Positions 17,060 through 26,114 of a stretch of 64,000 nucleotides of DNA are shown one piece after another (the stretch's first letter is position 1; the number at the start of each line of letters is the position of its first letter). Under the pieces are notes generated by a model that was given only the letters and a program-made list of their open reading frames with translations, made no database searches and was not told the origin of the DNA. The stretch comes from Burkholderiales bacterium (GTDB lineage: Bacteria; Pseudomonadota; Gammaproteobacteria; Burkholderiales; Casimicrobiaceae), in NCBI GenBank assembly GCA_015075645.1, contig JABTUF010000005.1, positions 310,001-374,000 on the forward strand, given 5' to 3'. The translations under genes and the position numbers were made by a program.

Positions 17060-18010
17060 ATGGCGGATCGGCGGCTCCAGGTGTTCCACGCGGTCGCGAA
17101 GCATCTCTCGTTCACCAAGGCGGGGGAAGCGCTCTGCATGACGCAGCCGGCGGTGACCTTCCAGATCCGCCAGCTCGAAGACCACTTCAACACCCGGCTG
17201 TTCGACCGCACCCACGGCCGCATCAGCCTCACGCCCGCGGGCGTGGTCGCCCTCGGCTACGCCGAGAAGATCCTGGGGCTGACCGCGGAGCTCGATGCGC
17301 GCCTGAAGGACCTGGGCGGCCAGGTCGCCGGTCCGCTGTTGATCGGTGCGAGCACGACCATCGCCGACTTCCTGCTGCCGCAGATCCTCGGGGAGTTCAA
17401 GGCGGCCTACCCGGGCGTCGTGCCGAGCCTGTTCGCGGGCAACTCCGAGGTCGTCCAGCAGCGCCTCGGCGACCGGGCACTCGACGTCGGATTCATCGAG
17501 GGCGGTTCGTACCTGCCGACGCTCGCGGGCGAACGGCTGTGCAGCGACGAGTTGCAGGTCGTCTGCACGCCGCGCCATTCGCTGGCGCAACGGAAGTCGG
17601 TGGCTGCCGGCGCCCTCGTCGAGCACGCCTACCTCACGCGCGAGCAGGGCTCCGGCACGCGCGAGGTGATCGACCGTTACCTGACGCAGGCCGGGATCGA
17701 ACCGGCGACGCTCAACGTGGTCATGGAGGCGAGCAGTCCCGAAGCGCTCAAGGGGCTCGTCGCCGCGGGCATGGGCATCGCGATCATGTCGCGCGTCTCG
17801 ATCCGCAAGGAAGTGCGCCTGGGCCTGCTCGCCGGCATCCCGCTCTCGCCGCCGATCACGCGGCAACTCACGGCCGTCTATCCGCGCGAGCGCATCCAGT
17901 CGGGCCTCGTCGGCGCCTTCGTCCAGTTCGCGAAGCTGCGGCTGGACTCGACTGTCGGCGACGAAGCGGATGCCGAGGCGCTCGCCTGCGAGGCGCGCAA
18001 CGAGCAGTAG
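17060..18010 (+). CDS. LysR-family regulator next to the apr operon
   Basis: A 316-residue transcription factor. The N-terminal winged helix-turn-helix is clear (LQVFHAVAKHLSFTKAGEAL, MTQPAVTFQIRQLEDHFNTRLF), followed by the two-lobed inducer domain (PLLIGASTTIADFLLPQILGEF through VVMEASSPEALKGLVAAGMGIAIMS). The helix-turn-helix wording and the TTIADFLLP lobe entry resemble the CysB/CbbR-like branch, which answers to sulfur or carbon metabolites. Same strand and directly after the apr terminator, it is the best candidate to control that operon; no direct site evidence proves this. Confidence 0.85.
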   Translation: MADRRLQVFHAVAKHLSFTKAGEALCMTQPAVTFQIRQLEDHFNTRLFDRTHGRISLTPAGVVALGYAEKILGLTAELDARLKDLGGQVAGPLLIGASTTIADFLLPQILGEFKAAYPGVVPSLFAGNSEVVQQRLGDRALDVGFIEGGSYLPTLAGERLCSDELQVVCTPRHSLAQRKSVAAGALVEHAYLTREQGSGTREVIDRYLTQAGIEPATLNVVMEASSPEALKGLVAAGMGIAIMSRVSIRKEVRLGLLAGIPLSPPITRQLTAVYPRERIQSGLVGAFVQFAKLRLDSTVGDEADAEALACEARNEQ

Positions 18011-18078
18011 TCAGGATGCGCGGTCAGACCCGACATGGGCGACTTTCCGCGAAAGTTCGGTTCAGGAGCGTGGGGCGG

Positions 18079-18618
18079 TCAGGCGACAAAGCCGATGCGG
18101 CGCGTGGGTAGAGCCTTGCGCGCATCGTCGGCGGCGATGAGTTTCTTGATGGCATCGAACACCACGGAGAACTGCTCGTCGTACTTCTCCTCCATGGCCT
18201 CGATCTTTCTCGCGAGGTCGCGATTGGAGTCCATCAGGCGCCGCAACTGGACGAAGGTGCGCATGATCGCGATGTTCACCTCGACCGCGCGCGCCGAGCG
18301 CAGGACGCTGGAGAGCATGGCCACGCCCTGCTCGGTGAAGGCGTAGGGGCGGTAGCGGTATGCCCGTCGACGCGGGGATGTCATCACAGATTGTGATGAC
18401 ATGTGCGGTCGCTCGCGGACGCGGTCGTATTCCTCCGCTGTCAGGCGAAACATGAAGTCGCTGGGAAACCGGCTCCGATTTCGCTTGACTGCCTGATTCA
18501 GGGCATTCGTCGGGACGCGGTAGAGCGCGGCCAGGTCAGTGTCGAGCAGCACCTTCTCCCCTCGAGCCAGGAAGATCAGCGGTGCCAGGTTCTCGGTCTT
18601 GGGTCTGGCGGGCGGCAT
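18079..18618 (-). CDS. ORF6N-domain protein
   Basis: A 179-residue protein with the phage-type ORF6N domain at the N-terminus (IFLARGEKVLLDTDLAALYRV, LNQAVKRNRSRFPSDFMFRLT, YAFTEQGVAMLSSVLRS) and a coiled-coil C-terminal part (LRRLMDSNRDLARKIEAMEE). ORF6N proteins are found in phages and as lone chromosomal genes; DNA binding is presumed, and the role is unknown. Here the gene stands alone, convergent with the LysR gene, with no phage genes near. The 235 bp that follow (18619-18853) hold no recognisable feature. Confidence 0.85.
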   Translation of the reverse strand: MPPARPKTENLAPLIFLARGEKVLLDTDLAALYRVPTNALNQAVKRNRSRFPSDFMFRLTAEEYDRVRERPHMSSQSVMTSPRRRAYRYRPYAFTEQGVAMLSSVLRSARAVEVNIAIMRTFVQLRRLMDSNRDLARKIEAMEEKYDEQFSVVFDAIKKLIAADDARKALPTRRIGFVA

Positions 18619-18853
18619 CCGAAGGCTCGTTCGCCTCCTCGCGGCGTCATTCCTCGATCACGGCACCAGATTGAGCGAACCGGCGTGATCCCGTCCATCG
18701 TCCACGTGGACGATGAAGGCGGGGAGGCAGCGGCATGCCCGGGAGTCGTGGCGGCAAGGCACCGTTGGCAACCGCGCCACTGGTCCGACGCGCTGCGGAC
18801 CGAAGGCTGCCACAGGCCACGAGCCGGGACCGCGGCCGACGGGGCCTGCACCC

Positions 18854-19438
18854 TCAGCGCGGCTTCGCCTCCGGCCCCACGCCCCACGGCGGCGGCGCGA
18901 TCGCGACGATCCGGCGGAACAGTTCGCGGAACGCCTTCGACGCGGGCACGCCGACGACCGGGTCCTCGTTCGACGCGAACGCGGCATCGATCGCCGTCCA
19001 GTCCTCCGCGGTGAGCGCTTCGCGGGCGAGCGGGAAGACCTCGTCCTCCTCCTTTCGCATGTGCTTCCAGTGGAAGTGCGCGTAACGCTCGACGCCGTCG
19101 GCGAAGGTGTCGAGCGCGCCGGGGTCGGCACGGAATCGCTCCCACATCGCCTCGAGATCGTGGAAGCGCTCGTTGCCGACGGTGTGCTCGCGCGACAGGG
19201 CGTCGAGGACCGGCGCTGCCCCGGGACGCCGCAGGCGCAGCCGCGCGAACAGATAGTCGTCCTCCTTCGGATGGTGCAGCTTCTCCGGAAACGCCTCGAT
19301 GTAGTGGAACAGCGCGCCGAGCAATCCGTGGTCGGGTGCCATGCTGCCGTCGCGGATCGCCGCGACGAGGTGCCGCAGGCCCTCGATCACCGCGGTGATC
19401 GCGCGGTGCTCGTCCTCGATGATGCGAAGCGATTTCAC
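18854..19438 (-). CDS. Hemerythrin HHE-domain protein
   Basis: A 194-residue helical protein with the His/Glu pattern of a non-haem di-iron hemerythrin domain: DEHRAITAVIEGL, LLGALFHYIEAFPEKLHHPKEDDYLF, LSREHTVGNERFHDLEAM, YAHFHWKHMRKEEDEVFPLA. Such proteins bind O2, NO or iron. It lies 13 bp after livF on the same strand and so is the last gene of the long lig-liv operon. A role in oxygen sensing or in guarding the Fe(II) extradiol dioxygenases fits the context but is inference. Confidence 0.85.
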   Translation of the reverse strand: MKSLRIIEDEHRAITAVIEGLRHLVAAIRDGSMAPDHGLLGALFHYIEAFPEKLHHPKEDDYLFARLRLRRPGAAPVLDALSREHTVGNERFHDLEAMWERFRADPGALDTFADGVERYAHFHWKHMRKEEDEVFPLAREALTAEDWTAIDAAFASNEDPVVGVPASKAFRELFRRIVAIAPPPWGVGPEAKPR

Positions 19439-19451
19439 CGGCCCTCTCCGA

Positions 19452-20153
19452 TCACGCCACCGAGACCAGCTTCTGGAGCGTCGCCGGGTCGGCGAGCAGC
19501 GTGTCGCTGGACGACCGATGCGCGACGCGCCCGCGATCGAGCACGATCGCGTGCCGGGTCAGCGACAGCGCGAGCTTCGCGTGCTGCTCGACAACGATCA
19601 CCGCCATGCCGCTCTCGACCACCAGCTCGCGGATCACGTTCATCAGCTCCTGCACGATGATCGGCGCGAGCCCTTCCATCGGCTCGTCCAGCAGGAGCAG
19701 CGACGGGTTGACCATCAGCGCGCGCGCGATCGCGAGCATCTGCTGCTCGCCGCCCGAGAGCTGGTTGCCGAGGTTCGCCTTGCGCTCCTCGAGCCGCGGG
19801 AACACGCGGTAGACGCCGCGCAGGTCCCACTTCCCCGGTCGCGCCACCGCGGTCAGGTGCTCCTCGACGGTGAGCGAGGCGAACATGAACCGCTCCTGCG
19901 GCACCCATCCGAGTCCTGCCCGGCTGCGCGCGTGGGTCGGCAGCGCGGCGAGGTCGCCGCCGCGCCAGCGGAGCGTCCCGCGGTGCAGGTGCGTGAGCCC
20001 CATCAGCGTGACGAGGAGCGTCGTCTTGCCGACGCCGTTCCGGCCGAGCAGCGCCAGGCTGTCGCCCTCCTCCAGTTCGAACGACACGTCGTCGAGGACG
20101 ACGCCCTCGCCGTATCCGGCGGTCAGGTGCTCGACGCGCAAGAGCTCAGCCAT
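19452..20153 (-). CDS. livF: Branched-chain-type ABC importer ATPase LivF
   Basis: The second of two ATPases of a HAAT-family importer. The 233-residue product has Walker A GRNGVGKTTL, signature LSGGEQQM, Walker B SLLLLDEPMEGLAP and the H-loop VIVVEQHAKLAL, all typical of LivF. It overlaps livG by 8 bp. Operon position behind protocatechuate-pathway genes suggests the imported solute is an aromatic acid rather than leucine. The C-terminus is intact. Confidence 0.92.
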   Translation of the reverse strand: MAELLRVEHLTAGYGEGVVLDDVSFELEEGDSLALLGRNGVGKTTLLVTLMGLTHLHRGTLRWRGGDLAALPTHARSRAGLGWVPQERFMFASLTVEEHLTAVARPGKWDLRGVYRVFPRLEERKANLGNQLSGGEQQMLAIARALMVNPSLLLLDEPMEGLAPIIVQELMNVIRELVVESGMAVIVVEQHAKLALSLTRHAIVLDRGRVAHRSSSDTLLADPATLQKLVSVA

Positions 20154-20898
20154 GCTGCGCCTCGCCGAGGTACACCTCGCGCACGCGCGGATCGCGCTGG
20201 ATCTCGTCTGGCGCGCCCTCGGTCAGCACGCGCCCGCCCACGAGCACCGTGATGCGCTCGGCGAACCGGAACACGAGCCCCATGTCGTGCTCGATGAACA
20301 CGATGGTGACCTCGCGCGGCAGCTTCGCGATGACTTCGAAGAGTTCCGCGCTCTCGCCCGCAGGAATGCCGGCCGCGGGCTCATCGAGCAGGAGAATCGA
20401 GGGCCTGGTGGCGAGCGCGAGGGCGATCTCGACCAGGCGCTGCTTGCCGTAGGGCAGGTTTCGCGTCAGCGTGTTCGCCTCCGCGGACAGGTGGAGCGTC
20501 GCGAGCAGCGCGAGCGCCTCCTCGGCCTCCCCGCGACCGGACGCGACCGTCCGGTGCCAGACGCCGGCGCGCCCCTTGCGCTCGCTCACCGCGAGCACGA
20601 CGGACTCCAGCACGGAGAGTCTGCCGAACAGCGTGTTGATCTGGAAGGTGCGGGTCACGCCGCGCTTGACCCGCTGGTGCGGCGGCAGCGCTGTCACGTC
20701 CTCGTCGCCGAGGAACACGCGCCCTCCGGTCGGCGGCAGCACACCGGTCAGGAGGTTGATGAGCGTCGTCTTGCCCGCGCCGTTGGGGCCGATCAGCGCG
20801 TGGCGCACGCCGCGTGGGAACGCGAGCGACACTTCGCTCGCCGCCTTGAAGGCGCCGAAGTGTTTCGACAGCCGTTCGGTGCGCAGCGCCGCCGTCAC
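20146..20898 (-). CDS. livG: Branched-chain-type ABC importer ATPase LivG
   Basis: A 250-residue ATPase with Walker A GPNGAGKTTLINLLTG, the LivG-type signature LPYGKQRLVEIALAL, Walker B ILLLDEPAAGIP and the H-loop VTIVFIEHDMGLVF. It pairs with LivF as the ATPase dimer of the importer. Start ATG 20898 overlaps the livM stop by four bases. The C-terminal segment EIQRDPRVREVYLGE is family-typical. Confidence 0.92.
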   Translation of the reverse strand: MTAALRTERLSKHFGAFKAASEVSLAFPRGVRHALIGPNGAGKTTLINLLTGVLPPTGGRVFLGDEDVTALPPHQRVKRGVTRTFQINTLFGRLSVLESVVLAVSERKGRAGVWHRTVASGRGEAEEALALLATLHLSAEANTLTRNLPYGKQRLVEIALALATRPSILLLDEPAAGIPAGESAELFEVIAKLPREVTIVFIEHDMGLVFRFAERITVLVGGRVLTEGAPDEIQRDPRVREVYLGEAQHG

Positions 20899-21896
20899 CG
20901 CCCGCTCCTCGCGAATCGGGTGCGAAGCGAATCGAGCGCACCGAGGATGCCGCCGCGCGCGAACAGCACGACAAGCACGAGCAGGAGGCCGAGCCAGAAC
21001 TGCCAGTAGATCGGGTTCAGGTCGGAGAGCCAGTGGTGCGCGACCATGAACACCGCCGCGCCGACGAGCCCGCCGTAGAGCCGCCCGATGCCACCCAGGA
21101 CGAGCATGATCATCAGGTCGGCGGAGCGCGGAAATCCGAAGACGTCGAGGCCCACGAACTGCGTCGTCTGCGTCAGCAGCGCGCCCGCGACGCCGGCGAA
21201 GGTCGCGCTCACCGTGTAGACGGCGACGAGGCGCCGCTGGACCGGCGCGCCGATCCCCGGCATCCGCTTGACGTTCTCGCGCACGCCGCGAAGCGACAGC
21301 CCGAACGGCGAGGCGACGATGCGTCGGGCGATCACGAACATCAGGAACACCACGACGAGGCTGTAGCCGTACGCCGTGCTGCCGGCCAGGTCCCAGGAGA
21401 ACACCCCAAAGAGCCTGTTCATGGCCACGCCGGACAGCCCGTCGGCGCCGCCGGTGATCGACGACATCTGATTCGCCGCCTCGTAGAGCATGAGCCCGAT
21501 CCCGAGCGTGACCATCAGGCGCGCGAGGTCCGAGCCGCGCACCACGAGGAAGCTCGTCGCGAAGCCGACCACCGTGGCGGCGGCCGCCGCGATGACGAGG
21601 CCCGAGATCGGTTCGCCCCAGCCGTGGACGGCGAGCACACCCGCGGTGTACGCGCCGATGCCGAAGTACGCCGCGTGGCCCAGAGACACGATGCCCGCGT
21701 AGCCCAGGATCAAGTCGAGCGACACCGCGAACAGGCCGGTGACGAGGATCTGGCTCGCGAGCACGCGATGCTGCGGAAACGCGAAGAACACCGCCACCAG
21801 CGCGATCCAGAAGACGATCTCGGACGCGCGCCAGCGGTCGGTGGGGAGTTGCGCTGCGGGCAAGGCGTCCGCGATCGACGCCTCCGCCCCGGTCAC
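20895..21896 (-). CDS. livM: Branched-chain-type ABC importer permease LivM
   Basis: A 333-residue inner-membrane permease with about nine to ten hydrophobic segments after a soluble lead. The LivM landmarks are SLDLILGYAGIVSLGHAAYFGIGAY near residue 65 and the coupling-helix region GLSLRGVRENVKRMPGIG, followed by ARGGILGAL near the end. It overlaps both neighbours by four bases (livH upstream, livG downstream), so the importer subunits are tightly co-translated. Confidence 0.92.
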   Translation of the reverse strand: MTGAEASIADALPAAQLPTDRWRASEIVFWIALVAVFFAFPQHRVLASQILVTGLFAVSLDLILGYAGIVSLGHAAYFGIGAYTAGVLAVHGWGEPISGLVIAAAAATVVGFATSFLVVRGSDLARLMVTLGIGLMLYEAANQMSSITGGADGLSGVAMNRLFGVFSWDLAGSTAYGYSLVVVFLMFVIARRIVASPFGLSLRGVRENVKRMPGIGAPVQRRLVAVYTVSATFAGVAGALLTQTTQFVGLDVFGFPRSADLMIMLVLGGIGRLYGGLVGAAVFMVAHHWLSDLNPIYWQFWLGLLLVLVVLFARGGILGALDSLRTRFARSGR

Positions 21897-22759
21897 GCCC
21901 GCCTCCCGTAGAGCCCCGCCGGGAACAGGATCATCAGGAGGACCATCAGGAAGTAGATGATGAACGAGCCGATTTCCGGGACGTAGTACTTCCCGGCGAC
22001 GTCGCAGATGCCGAGGACGATCGCTGCGACGAGTCCGCCCTTGATCGTGCCCGCGCCGCCGATCGCGACGACGAGCAGGAAGTACACGATGTACTTGAAC
22101 GGGAACGTCGGATCGAGCCCGAGCACGTCGATGCCGAGCGCGCCGCCGAGGCCCGCGAGGCCCGAGCCCAGCGCAAAGGTGACACCGAACACCCGGTTCA
22201 CGTTGATGCCGAGCCCCGAGGAAGCGACCGCGTTGTCGACCGACGCGCGCACCTGCGCGCCGAAGCGCGTCTTCACGAGCAAGAGGTGCAGCGCGAGCGT
22301 GATCACGGCGACGACCGCGATCAGGAACATGCGGTAGGCGCCGAGCCCGATCCCGGCCACCTGGACCTGCCCGCGCAGGAAGTCGGGCAGGTGCACCGGC
22401 TGCTGCGACGGTCCGAAGAAGTACGTCGTCGCGGCGATCGACATGAACACGAGGCCGATCGTGAACATCACCTGGTCGAGCGGCGTCGACCGGTACAGGC
22501 GCACGTAGAGTGTGCGCTCGAGCACGATGCCCGCGAGCGCCGCCACGACGAACGCGACCGGGAGCGTCGCGAGGAACGGGACGCCCGCCCGGTTCATCAG
22601 CACCGCGCAGGCGTAGCCGCCCAGCATCGCGAAGGCGCCGTGCGCGAGGTTGACGAAGTTCATCAGGCCCATCGTGACCGACAGGCCGATGCTGATGACG
22701 AAGAGCAGGCTGCCGTAGGCGATGCCGTCGAACAGGACGCCGAGCGCGTTGCCGATCAT
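21893..22759 (-). CDS. livH: Branched-chain-type ABC importer permease LivH
   Basis: A 288-residue permease with eight hydrophobic segments and the LivH landmarks GLSVTMGLMNFVNLAHGAFAMLGGY near the N-terminus and RASVDNAVASSGLGINVNRVF in the coupling region. It forms the membrane channel with LivM. It lies 103 bp downstream of the binding-protein gene; that gap holds no clear terminator, so read-through is expected. Confidence 0.92.
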   Translation of the reverse strand: MIGNALGVLFDGIAYGSLLFVISIGLSVTMGLMNFVNLAHGAFAMLGGYACAVLMNRAGVPFLATLPVAFVVAALAGIVLERTLYVRLYRSTPLDQVMFTIGLVFMSIAATTYFFGPSQQPVHLPDFLRGQVQVAGIGLGAYRMFLIAVVAVITLALHLLLVKTRFGAQVRASVDNAVASSGLGINVNRVFGVTFALGSGLAGLGGALGIDVLGLDPTFPFKYIVYFLLVVAIGGAGTIKGGLVAAIVLGICDVAGKYYVPEIGSFIIYFLMVLLMILFPAGLYGRRA

Positions 22760-22862
22760 GGCGCGCCCGCCCGGAGCGGGATCCGCGACCGGGCGGCCGG
22801 CGGCGTGCCCGCCCGCCGCCCGGTCCTGCGCGGTGCGATCGCCGAGGCGCGTTCCGCGCCGA

Positions 22863-24053
22863 TCAAATCTGGCCTCCCGGCCCGACGTTCTCGAACTTCG
22901 CGAACTCGATGTTCCACGGCTCTCCGTTCACCATCCTGGTTTCCCGGAGATAGACCGTCTGGACCACGTCGCGCGTGGCGGGATCGATCGACATCGGCCC
23001 GCGCGGACTCGTCCACTTCATGCCCTTCATCGCGTTCACGAGCTGTTCGCCCGTGCCGCCGGGCGCCTTCTTCACCGCCTCGTAGATCAGGTGCATGCCG
23101 TCGAAGCCGCCGACCGAGTGGAAATTCGGGCGCATGCCCGGGTTCGCCTTCATCATGGCAGCGACGTAGGTCTTGTTCTCGGGCGAATCGTGCGCCGCCG
23201 AGTAGTGCATCGACGTGATGACGCCGACGGCGGGCGCGCCGATGCTGACGAGGATGTCGTCGTCGACGACGTCGCCGGGGCCGATGATCCTCATCCCGGC
23301 CTGCTTCAATCCCCGCTCGTCGAACTGCTTCATCAGCGCGAGGCCCTCGCCCGACGGGACGAACACGAACAGCGCGTCCGCCTTCGAGTCCTTCGCGCGC
23401 TGCAGGAAAGGCGCGTAGTCGGGGTTGCGCAGCGGCGTGCGCACCGACTCGACGATCGTGCCTCCGGCTTCCTTGAACCGGGTGAGGAACGTTTTCTCGG
23501 AGTCGAGGCCGGGCGCGTAGTCGGTCACGAGCGTGAACACGCGCTTCAGGTTGTTCTGCGAGGCCCACAGCGCGACCGGCGCGGTGTTCTGCGGCAGCGT
23601 GAACCCGGAACGCACGATGAACGGCGAGCGCTGCGGGATCACCTGCGTGCCCGCCGCCATCACGATCATCGGCACCTTCGCCTCGGTCGCGACCGGGGCG
23701 GCCGCGAACGCGAGCGGCGTCAGGCCGAAGCCGGCGAGCACCGTCACCTTGTCCTGCACGACCATCTCCTGCGCGATGCGCTTGGTCGTCTCCGGCGCGA
23801 GGCCGGTGTCGTCACGGATGATCAGTTCGACCTTGCGGCCGGCGACGCTGTCGCCGTGCTGCGCCATGTAGAGCCGGCACGCCGCGGTGATCTGCCGGCC
23901 GGTCGACGCGAACGGGCCGGTCATCGGCAGGATCAGGCCGATCTTCACCGGCGCGTTCTGGGCGAACGCGAAGCGCGGCAGGGCTCCGAGCGCCGCGGCG
24001 CCGGCGGCGCCCTGCAGCACGCGGCGGCGAGCAGGCTGGAAGCGGTTCTTCAT
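22863..24053 (-). CDS. Periplasmic binding protein of the Liv-type importer
   Basis: A 396-residue type-I periplasmic binding protein with a Tat-like signal (RRRVLQGAAGAAALGALPRF, then AFA). The mature part starts PVKIGLILPMTGPFASTGRQ and has MIVMAAGTQVIPQRSPFIVRSGFTLPQN and AHDSPENKTYVAAMMKANPG, which fit aromatic- or amide-binding LivK relatives. ATG 24053 follows a strong AAGGAGGAG site. It lies 77 bp after ligJ in the same operon, so an aromatic acid (protocatechuate, gallate or a related compound) is the likely ligand; the sequence does not prove which. Confidence 0.88.
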   Translation of the reverse strand: MKNRFQPARRRVLQGAAGAAALGALPRFAFAQNAPVKIGLILPMTGPFASTGRQITAACRLYMAQHGDSVAGRKVELIIRDDTGLAPETTKRIAQEMVVQDKVTVLAGFGLTPLAFAAAPVATEAKVPMIVMAAGTQVIPQRSPFIVRSGFTLPQNTAPVALWASQNNLKRVFTLVTDYAPGLDSEKTFLTRFKEAGGTIVESVRTPLRNPDYAPFLQRAKDSKADALFVFVPSGEGLALMKQFDERGLKQAGMRIIGPGDVVDDDILVSIGAPAVGVITSMHYSAAHDSPENKTYVAAMMKANPGMRPNFHSVGGFDGMHLIYEAVKKAPGGTGEQLVNAMKGMKWTSPRGPMSIDPATRDVVQTVYLRETRMVNGEPWNIEFAKFENVGPGGQI

Positions 24054-24130
24054 GGTTCTCCTCCTTCGAGTCGTGGTGGGGCGGGTCGTGCGTCGCGTTG
24101 CTCGGGCGCGTCGATGGCGCGAAGCGAACG

Positions 24131-25177
24131 TCAGCCGCGCCGTGCGGCGGCGTTGACCGCACGTGCACTGCGGCTGCCGAGCCGGGGAAACACGCGGCGC
24201 GCGTTCCCTTCGAAGATCTTGTGCCGGTCCTCCGCGGACAGCGCCTGCACCTGGTCGACGTAGCGGCGCGTGTCGTCGTAGTGGTGGCCGGTATCCGGGT
24301 CGATCCCCCGCACGGCGCCGACCATCTCCGAGGCGAACAGGATGTTGTCGACCGGCACGACCTTGGTCAGGAGCTCGATGCCCGGATAGTGGTAGACGCA
24401 GGTGTCGAACCAGACGTTGTTCAGCACCAGTTCCTTCAACGGCGGGCGCTTCATGTCCTGCGCGAGGCCCTTGTAGCGGCCCCAGTGGTAGGGCACCGCG
24501 CCGCCGCCGTGCGGGATGATGAACCGGAGCGTCGGGAAGTCGCGGAAGAGGTCCGAAGTCAGGAACTGCATGAACGCCGTCGTGTCGGCATTGATGTAAT
24601 GCGCGCCGGTCGCGTGGAACGCCGGATTGCACGACGTGCTGACGTGCACCATCGCCGGCACGTCGAGCTCGACCATCTTCTCGTAGAGCGGATACCACCA
24701 GCGGTCGGTGAGCGGCGGCTCCGTCCAGTGACCGCCCGACGGGTCGGGGTTGAGGTTGCACCCGACGAACCCCAGCTCCTTCACGCAGCGCTCGAGTTCG
24801 GGGATCGAGTTCTCCGGCTTCACGCCAGGCGACTGCGGCAACTGGCAGACGCCGATGAAGTTGTCCGGGTAGAGCTGGCATACGCGATGGACGAGGTCGT
24901 TGCACAGTTCCGACCACTCGCGACTCGTCTGCTCGTTGCCGACGTGGTGCGCCATGAAGCTCGCGCGCGGCGAGAAGATCGTGAGGTCGGTCCCGCGCTC
25001 GCGCTGCATCCTGAGCTGCGCGTTCTCGAGGCTCTCGCGGATCTGGTCGTCGCGGATCACGAGTTCGGAACGCCGCGGACCCTTCGACGGATCCGCGAGC
25101 GCGGCGACCTGCCGCTTGCGCCAGGCCTCGAGTTCGGCGGGCGCCGTCGTGTAGTGGCCGTGGCAGTCGATGATCAT
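24131..25177 (-). CDS. ligJ: 4-oxalomesaconate hydratase
   Basis: LigJ/PmdE adds water to 4-oxalomesaconate to give 4-carboxy-4-hydroxy-2-oxoadipate. The 348-residue product belongs to the amidohydrolase_2 superfamily: MIIDCHGHYTTAP carries the HxH metal ligands, and NLNPDPSGGHW, MVHVSTSCNPAFH, IIPHGGGAVPYHWGRYKG and ILFASEMVGAVRGIDPDTG follow the family order. The opening is nearly the known LigJ start. It sits between the second dioxygenase pair and the importer genes, all leftward. Confidence 0.93.
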   Translation of the reverse strand: MIIDCHGHYTTAPAELEAWRKRQVAALADPSKGPRRSELVIRDDQIRESLENAQLRMQRERGTDLTIFSPRASFMAHHVGNEQTSREWSELCNDLVHRVCQLYPDNFIGVCQLPQSPGVKPENSIPELERCVKELGFVGCNLNPDPSGGHWTEPPLTDRWWYPLYEKMVELDVPAMVHVSTSCNPAFHATGAHYINADTTAFMQFLTSDLFRDFPTLRFIIPHGGGAVPYHWGRYKGLAQDMKRPPLKELVLNNVWFDTCVYHYPGIELLTKVVPVDNILFASEMVGAVRGIDPDTGHHYDDTRRYVDQVQALSAEDRHKIFEGNARRVFPRLGSRSARAVNAAARRG

Positions 25178-25248
25178 CGGTGGTCCATCCCCGTCTCGTG
25201 CCCCCGGCCGCGCGCCCGCCAGCGGCGCGCGGCCCGGGGCGATGCAGC

Positions 25249-26112
25249 CTACGCGGCCTTCGCCAGCGCGGCGTCGTCGTTCTGCAACACCATCAGTCCC
25301 GCCGCCGTGTTCGAGATCGGCACGTGGTAGTTCGAGTGCACCTTGGTCACGCGACCGGGCAGCGCCGCGCGCGCGGCCATCCACGCCATGAATTCGGTGC
25401 CCTGGGCGCCGGCCTCGCGGACGAGGTCGAGCGCCGAGTAGCGGGTCAGCTTCAGCGGGTCGGTCAGGAGCGCGTCCATGCACATCAGGTCGAACGGCTT
25501 GTTGATGAAGCCGGCGCGCTCGCCGTCGAGCTGGTGCGACAGGCCTCCGGTGCCCATCACGAGGATCCGGGCGTCGCTCTTCCACGACCGCAGCGCGCGA
25601 CCCACCGACTCGCCGAGCCGCCAGCTTCGCTTCGGCGAGGGCAGCGGATGTTGCACGTGGTTCATCGTGATCGGGACGACGCGCACCGGCCAGTCGCCGC
25701 CGCCGGGCCACAGCAGCGCCATCGGCAACGTGAGGGCGTGGTCGACCTTCATCTCCTGGCAGGTCGTGATGTCGAACTCGTCGGCGACGAGCGCCTCGAT
25801 GACGTGCCACGACAGGGCCGGATCGCCCTGGATCGGCTTCAGCGTCGGAATGCCCCAGCCCTCGTCCGTGTTGCGGTACTCCGGCGCCGCACCGACCGCG
25901 AACGTCGGCATCTTGTCGAGGAAGAAGTTGAGGCCGTGGTCCTGGAAGAACACGACGGCGACGTCGGGCTTCACGCGATCGAGCCACGCGCGCGCCGGCG
26001 GATAGCCGTCGAAGAACGGCTTCCAGTACGGCTCCGACTCACGGTGCTTCGCGATCGCGCCGCCGATCGCCGGAACATGCGACGTCATGATGCTGCCCAC
26101 GATGGTGGCCAT
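25249..26112 (-). CDS. Class III extradiol dioxygenase beta subunit, divergent LigB
   Basis: A 287-residue LigB-superfamily subunit holding the non-haem Fe(II). His12 (MTSHVPA), His59 (FFQDHGLNFF), the catalytic-base segment GTGGLSHQLDGERAGF and the Glu in QGTEFMAW match the known active-site positions. Compared with the other copy (27551-28393) it is divergent, and several segments (VADEFDI, GTGGLSHQ..GERAGF) look closer to gallate dioxygenase (DesB/GalA type) than to canonical LigB. It pairs with the LigA-like gene 2 bp upstream. Substrate may be gallate, protocatechuate or a methylated analogue. Confidence 0.87.
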   Translation of the reverse strand: MATIVGSIMTSHVPAIGGAIAKHRESEPYWKPFFDGYPPARAWLDRVKPDVAVVFFQDHGLNFFLDKMPTFAVGAAPEYRNTDEGWGIPTLKPIQGDPALSWHVIEALVADEFDITTCQEMKVDHALTLPMALLWPGGGDWPVRVVPITMNHVQHPLPSPKRSWRLGESVGRALRSWKSDARILVMGTGGLSHQLDGERAGFINKPFDLMCMDALLTDPLKLTRYSALDLVREAGAQGTEFMAWMAARAALPGRVTKVHSNYHVPISNTAAGLMVLQNDDAALAKAA

Positions 26113-26114
26113 GG

